Source of the DNA: Planctomycetota bacterium
GTDB lineage: Bacteria > Planctomycetota > J058
Length of the DNA: 64,000 nucleotides
NCBI GenBank assembly: GCA_023954375.1
Contig: JAMLIC010000003.1
Span: forward strand, 310,001 to 374,000
Reading direction: 5' to 3'
Shown here: piece by piece, positions 62,388-64,000 of the stretch
Numbering within the stretch: position 1 is the first letter of the stretch
Layout: each line of letters begins with the position of its first letter
Made by a program: the position numbers and the translations under genes
Notes under the pieces: generated by a model
Database searches by the model: none
Told to the model about the DNA's origin: nothing
What the model saw: the letters and a program-made list of their open reading frames with translations, nothing else

Positions 62388-64000
62388 ATGCCACGACCCA
62401 GTCCGTCCCGCCGACCGGCGCTCGCCGCGAGCGCGCCGCTCCTGCTCCTCCTCGCCGCCTGCGCCGGCGGGCCGCCGCCCGAGCGCGACGCCGCGGGCCG
62501 GCGGGTCACGCGCGCGGAGGAGAAGAAGCCGGACCCGGCGATCGCCCGGGCCATGCGCGCCATGGAGACCGGCGACGTCGCCACGGCGCGGCGCGAGCTC
62601 GAGGCGCACCTCGCCGACGAGCCGGACGACGCGCAGGCGCGCTACATCCTCGCGCGGGCCCTCTCCGCCCAGGGCGAGCTGCGCGCCGCGCGGCGCGAGG
62701 TCGAGCGCGCCCTCGCGAAGGACGCGAGCAACGCCCTGGCCTGGGCGCTCCTCGCGCAGGTCTCGGAGCAGATGGGCGAGCACCGTCGGGCCCTGCAGGC
62801 CTACGGGCGCGTGCACGAGCTCGTCCCGGAGTCGCTCGACCCGCTCCACGGCCTCGCCCGCTGCCTCCTCTACACCGGCCAGGCCGAGAGCGCCCTGGCC
62901 ACCCTGTCCGCCGCCCGCGAGCGGCCCGTCAAGGACCCGGGGACCGAGTTCCTGGCCTTCCAGGCCCTCCGCCGCCTCGGCCGCTCCGAGCAGGCCGAGG
63001 GGATCGGCCGCGCCTACCTCGAGCTCGTGCAGGGGCGAAACCAGGACGAGCGCGCGGCGCAGGCGGACAACCTGGCCGAGGTGCGCCGCTGGCTCGAGCA
63101 GCGCAGCGAGCCGCTCGACCAGGAGACGCGCCGCGTGATGGTCGACGCCGTGCGCGCCGCGATCCGCCTCCGCCTGCCCGGGGCGGCGGACCCGGAGGAC
63201 GAGGTCCTCGCCCAGGGACCGCCGCGGCTGTTCTCGTTCGACGAGCGCCCGGTGTTCGTGACCGTCTACACGGCCACGGGCGCCGGTGGCGGCGGGAGGG
63301 TCTTCCGCGGGCGCGGCCGGGGCAAGAACCTGGCGGCGGCCCTCAAGGGGGCGATCCAGGGCGTCCTCGAGCGGCCCGGCTACACGCCGATCTCGGTGAA
63401 GGACGGCGCGGTCCAGGTCGAGGTCGGCCACACGCTCGAGGCCGTGACGATCCTCACCGGCCGGCGGGGCGAGCTCGAGACCGACCCGCCCCTGCGCCGC
63501 GGCGTGCACGGGCTGGCCCTGCGGGTCGACCGCCAGGAGGCGTACTGCCTCCCGTCCGAGCCGCTCACCGCGGCCCTGGCCGACCTGCCGGCCATGCTCT
63601 CGCACGCCACGCGCAGCGCCGGCCTCTCGGCCGAGGCCTGGCAGGGGGCGCCCAGCGCCTTCCGCTTCGAGACCGACGCCTGGCTCTCGCCCGCGCCGGG
63701 CGTCGCCGCCGTGCGCCTCGAGCGCGGCGAGCCCACGCCGCTCCCGCAGGGCCTGCCCGGCGAGCTGCGCGAGGCCGCGCACGCCGGCGCTCGCTGGCTG
63801 ACGACGCAGCTCCGCCCGGAGCCGGAGGAGGGCGACGAGGAAGGCCCGCCACGTCCGCGGGGGACCACCCTCCTGGCCCGCAGCCACGACCCCACGGGGC
63901 GCACGCTCGACCCCGAGGAGGCGGCCCCGGCCGAGGCCGCCCGCGTGGCGCTGGCCTGCGCCTGGGCCCACGTCGAGTCGAGCGACCCGGTGCTCCTGTC
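62388..64000 (+). CDS. TPR lipoprotein with AMMECR1-like domain (3'-truncated by window)
   Basis: 537 codons are visible and no stop is reached. Lipoprotein signal with lipobox LLAAC (about residue 26). TPR-like repeats run from 45 to 200 (AQARYILARALSAQGELRAARREVERAL; LDPLHGLARCLLYTGQAESAL). Residues of about 280-430 resemble an AMMECR1 domain (GKNLAAALKGAIQGVLE, LRRGVHGLALRV, CLPSEPLTAALADLP, AGLSAEAWQGAPSAFRFETDAW). The frame continues toward a helical domain (GARWLTTQLRPEP). ATG 62388 has AGGGGCCGAG upstream. The role is unknown. Confidence 0.75.
   Translation, partial: MPRPSPSRRPALAASAPLLLLLAACAGGPPPERDAAGRRVTRAEEKKPDPAIARAMRAMETGDVATARRELEAHLADEPDDAQARYILARALSAQGELRAARREVERALAKDASNALAWALLAQVSEQMGEHRRALQAYGRVHELVPESLDPLHGLARCLLYTGQAESALATLSAARERPVKDPGTEFLAFQALRRLGRSEQAEGIGRAYLELVQGRNQDERAAQADNLAEVRRWLEQRSEPLDQETRRVMVDAVRAAIRLRLPGAADPEDEVLAQGPPRLFSFDERPVFVTVYTATGAGGGGRVFRGRGRGKNLAAALKGAIQGVLERPGYTPISVKDGAVQVEVGHTLEAVTILTGRRGELETDPPLRRGVHGLALRVDRQEAYCLPSEPLTAALADLPAMLSHATRSAGLSAEAWQGAPSAFRFETDAWLSPAPGVAAVRLERGEPTPLPQGLPGELREAAHAGARWLTTQLRPEPEEGDEEGPPRPRGTTLLARSHDPTGRTLDPEEAAPAEAARVALACAWAHVESSDPVLL

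Overview
The window is very GC-rich (about 75 percent by eye) and gene-dense. Many genes overlap by 4 bp (ATGA or GTGA), GTG and TTG starts are common, and several start codons sit 6-10 bp after a TANNNT -10 box, which suggests leaderless mRNAs. It carries lipoproteins, a periplasmic nitrite reductase, Hanks-type and FHA signalling proteins, an NtrBC pair, a stressosome and a Prok-RING protein. This fits a high-GC Gram-negative such as a planctomycete or myxobacterium, but I cannot settle the phylum from sequence alone. No rRNA, tRNA, CRISPR array or transposase was found.

Layout: 1-1518 is the end of an APC permease with Usp domains. 1873-4223 (minus) is nrfHA for nitrite ammonification. 4375-6727 is a YfhO-like membrane protein with a frameshift. 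6717-11073 (minus) is VKOR, an XPB-associated protein and an XPB helicase. 11169-12652 holds a mismatch glycosylase and a kinase-like phosphotransferase. 12713-12914 (minus) is a chain of hairpins with a 20-residue micro-ORF. 12983-16633 holds a Prok-RING protein, an MFS transporter and a Ser/Thr kinase. 16634-21104 (minus) is a TerB/DUF4178, DUF350 and membrane spermidine-synthase-like operon. 21259-24340 (minus) is a globin-coupled stressosome module. 24641-27802 holds a cyclophilin, a glycosyltransferase and a DUF4261-like protein.

27815-28339 (minus) is a peroxiredoxin-like selenoprotein: an in-frame TGA replaces the active-site Cys of a UxxC motif, with a SECIS-like hairpin at the correct distance. 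29275-32614 (minus) holds membrane proteins and a Uma2 nuclease. 32754-41691 (minus) is a six-gene MoxR-vWA-beta-propeller ternary (predicted conflict) system, led by a SUKH protein with a histone-H1-like tail. 42022-47275 (plus) is an NtrB/NtrC pair overlapping two exported coiled-coil paralogues. 47380-49911 holds two tandem TPR lipoproteins and an Asp/Arg-rich exported protein. 49984-51267 (minus) is a degenerate M48-like protein.

51335-52534 holds three units of about 412 bp. Each encodes the same 58-aa secreted or lipoprotein-like peptide and has its own dyad, GG-N10-GC (sigma-54-like) promoter and terminator. They lie near an NtrC-type activator. 52733-59661 (minus) is an Hsp70 operon: GrpE-like, Hsp70 with a long YAEG-repeat tail, a J-like protein without HPD, and an FHA-GAF histidine kinase. 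59856-61615 (minus) holds two exported or membrane proteins. 61908-62084 is a mini zinc ribbon. 62388 to the end is a TPR lipoprotein with an AMMECR1-like domain, cut by the window edge.
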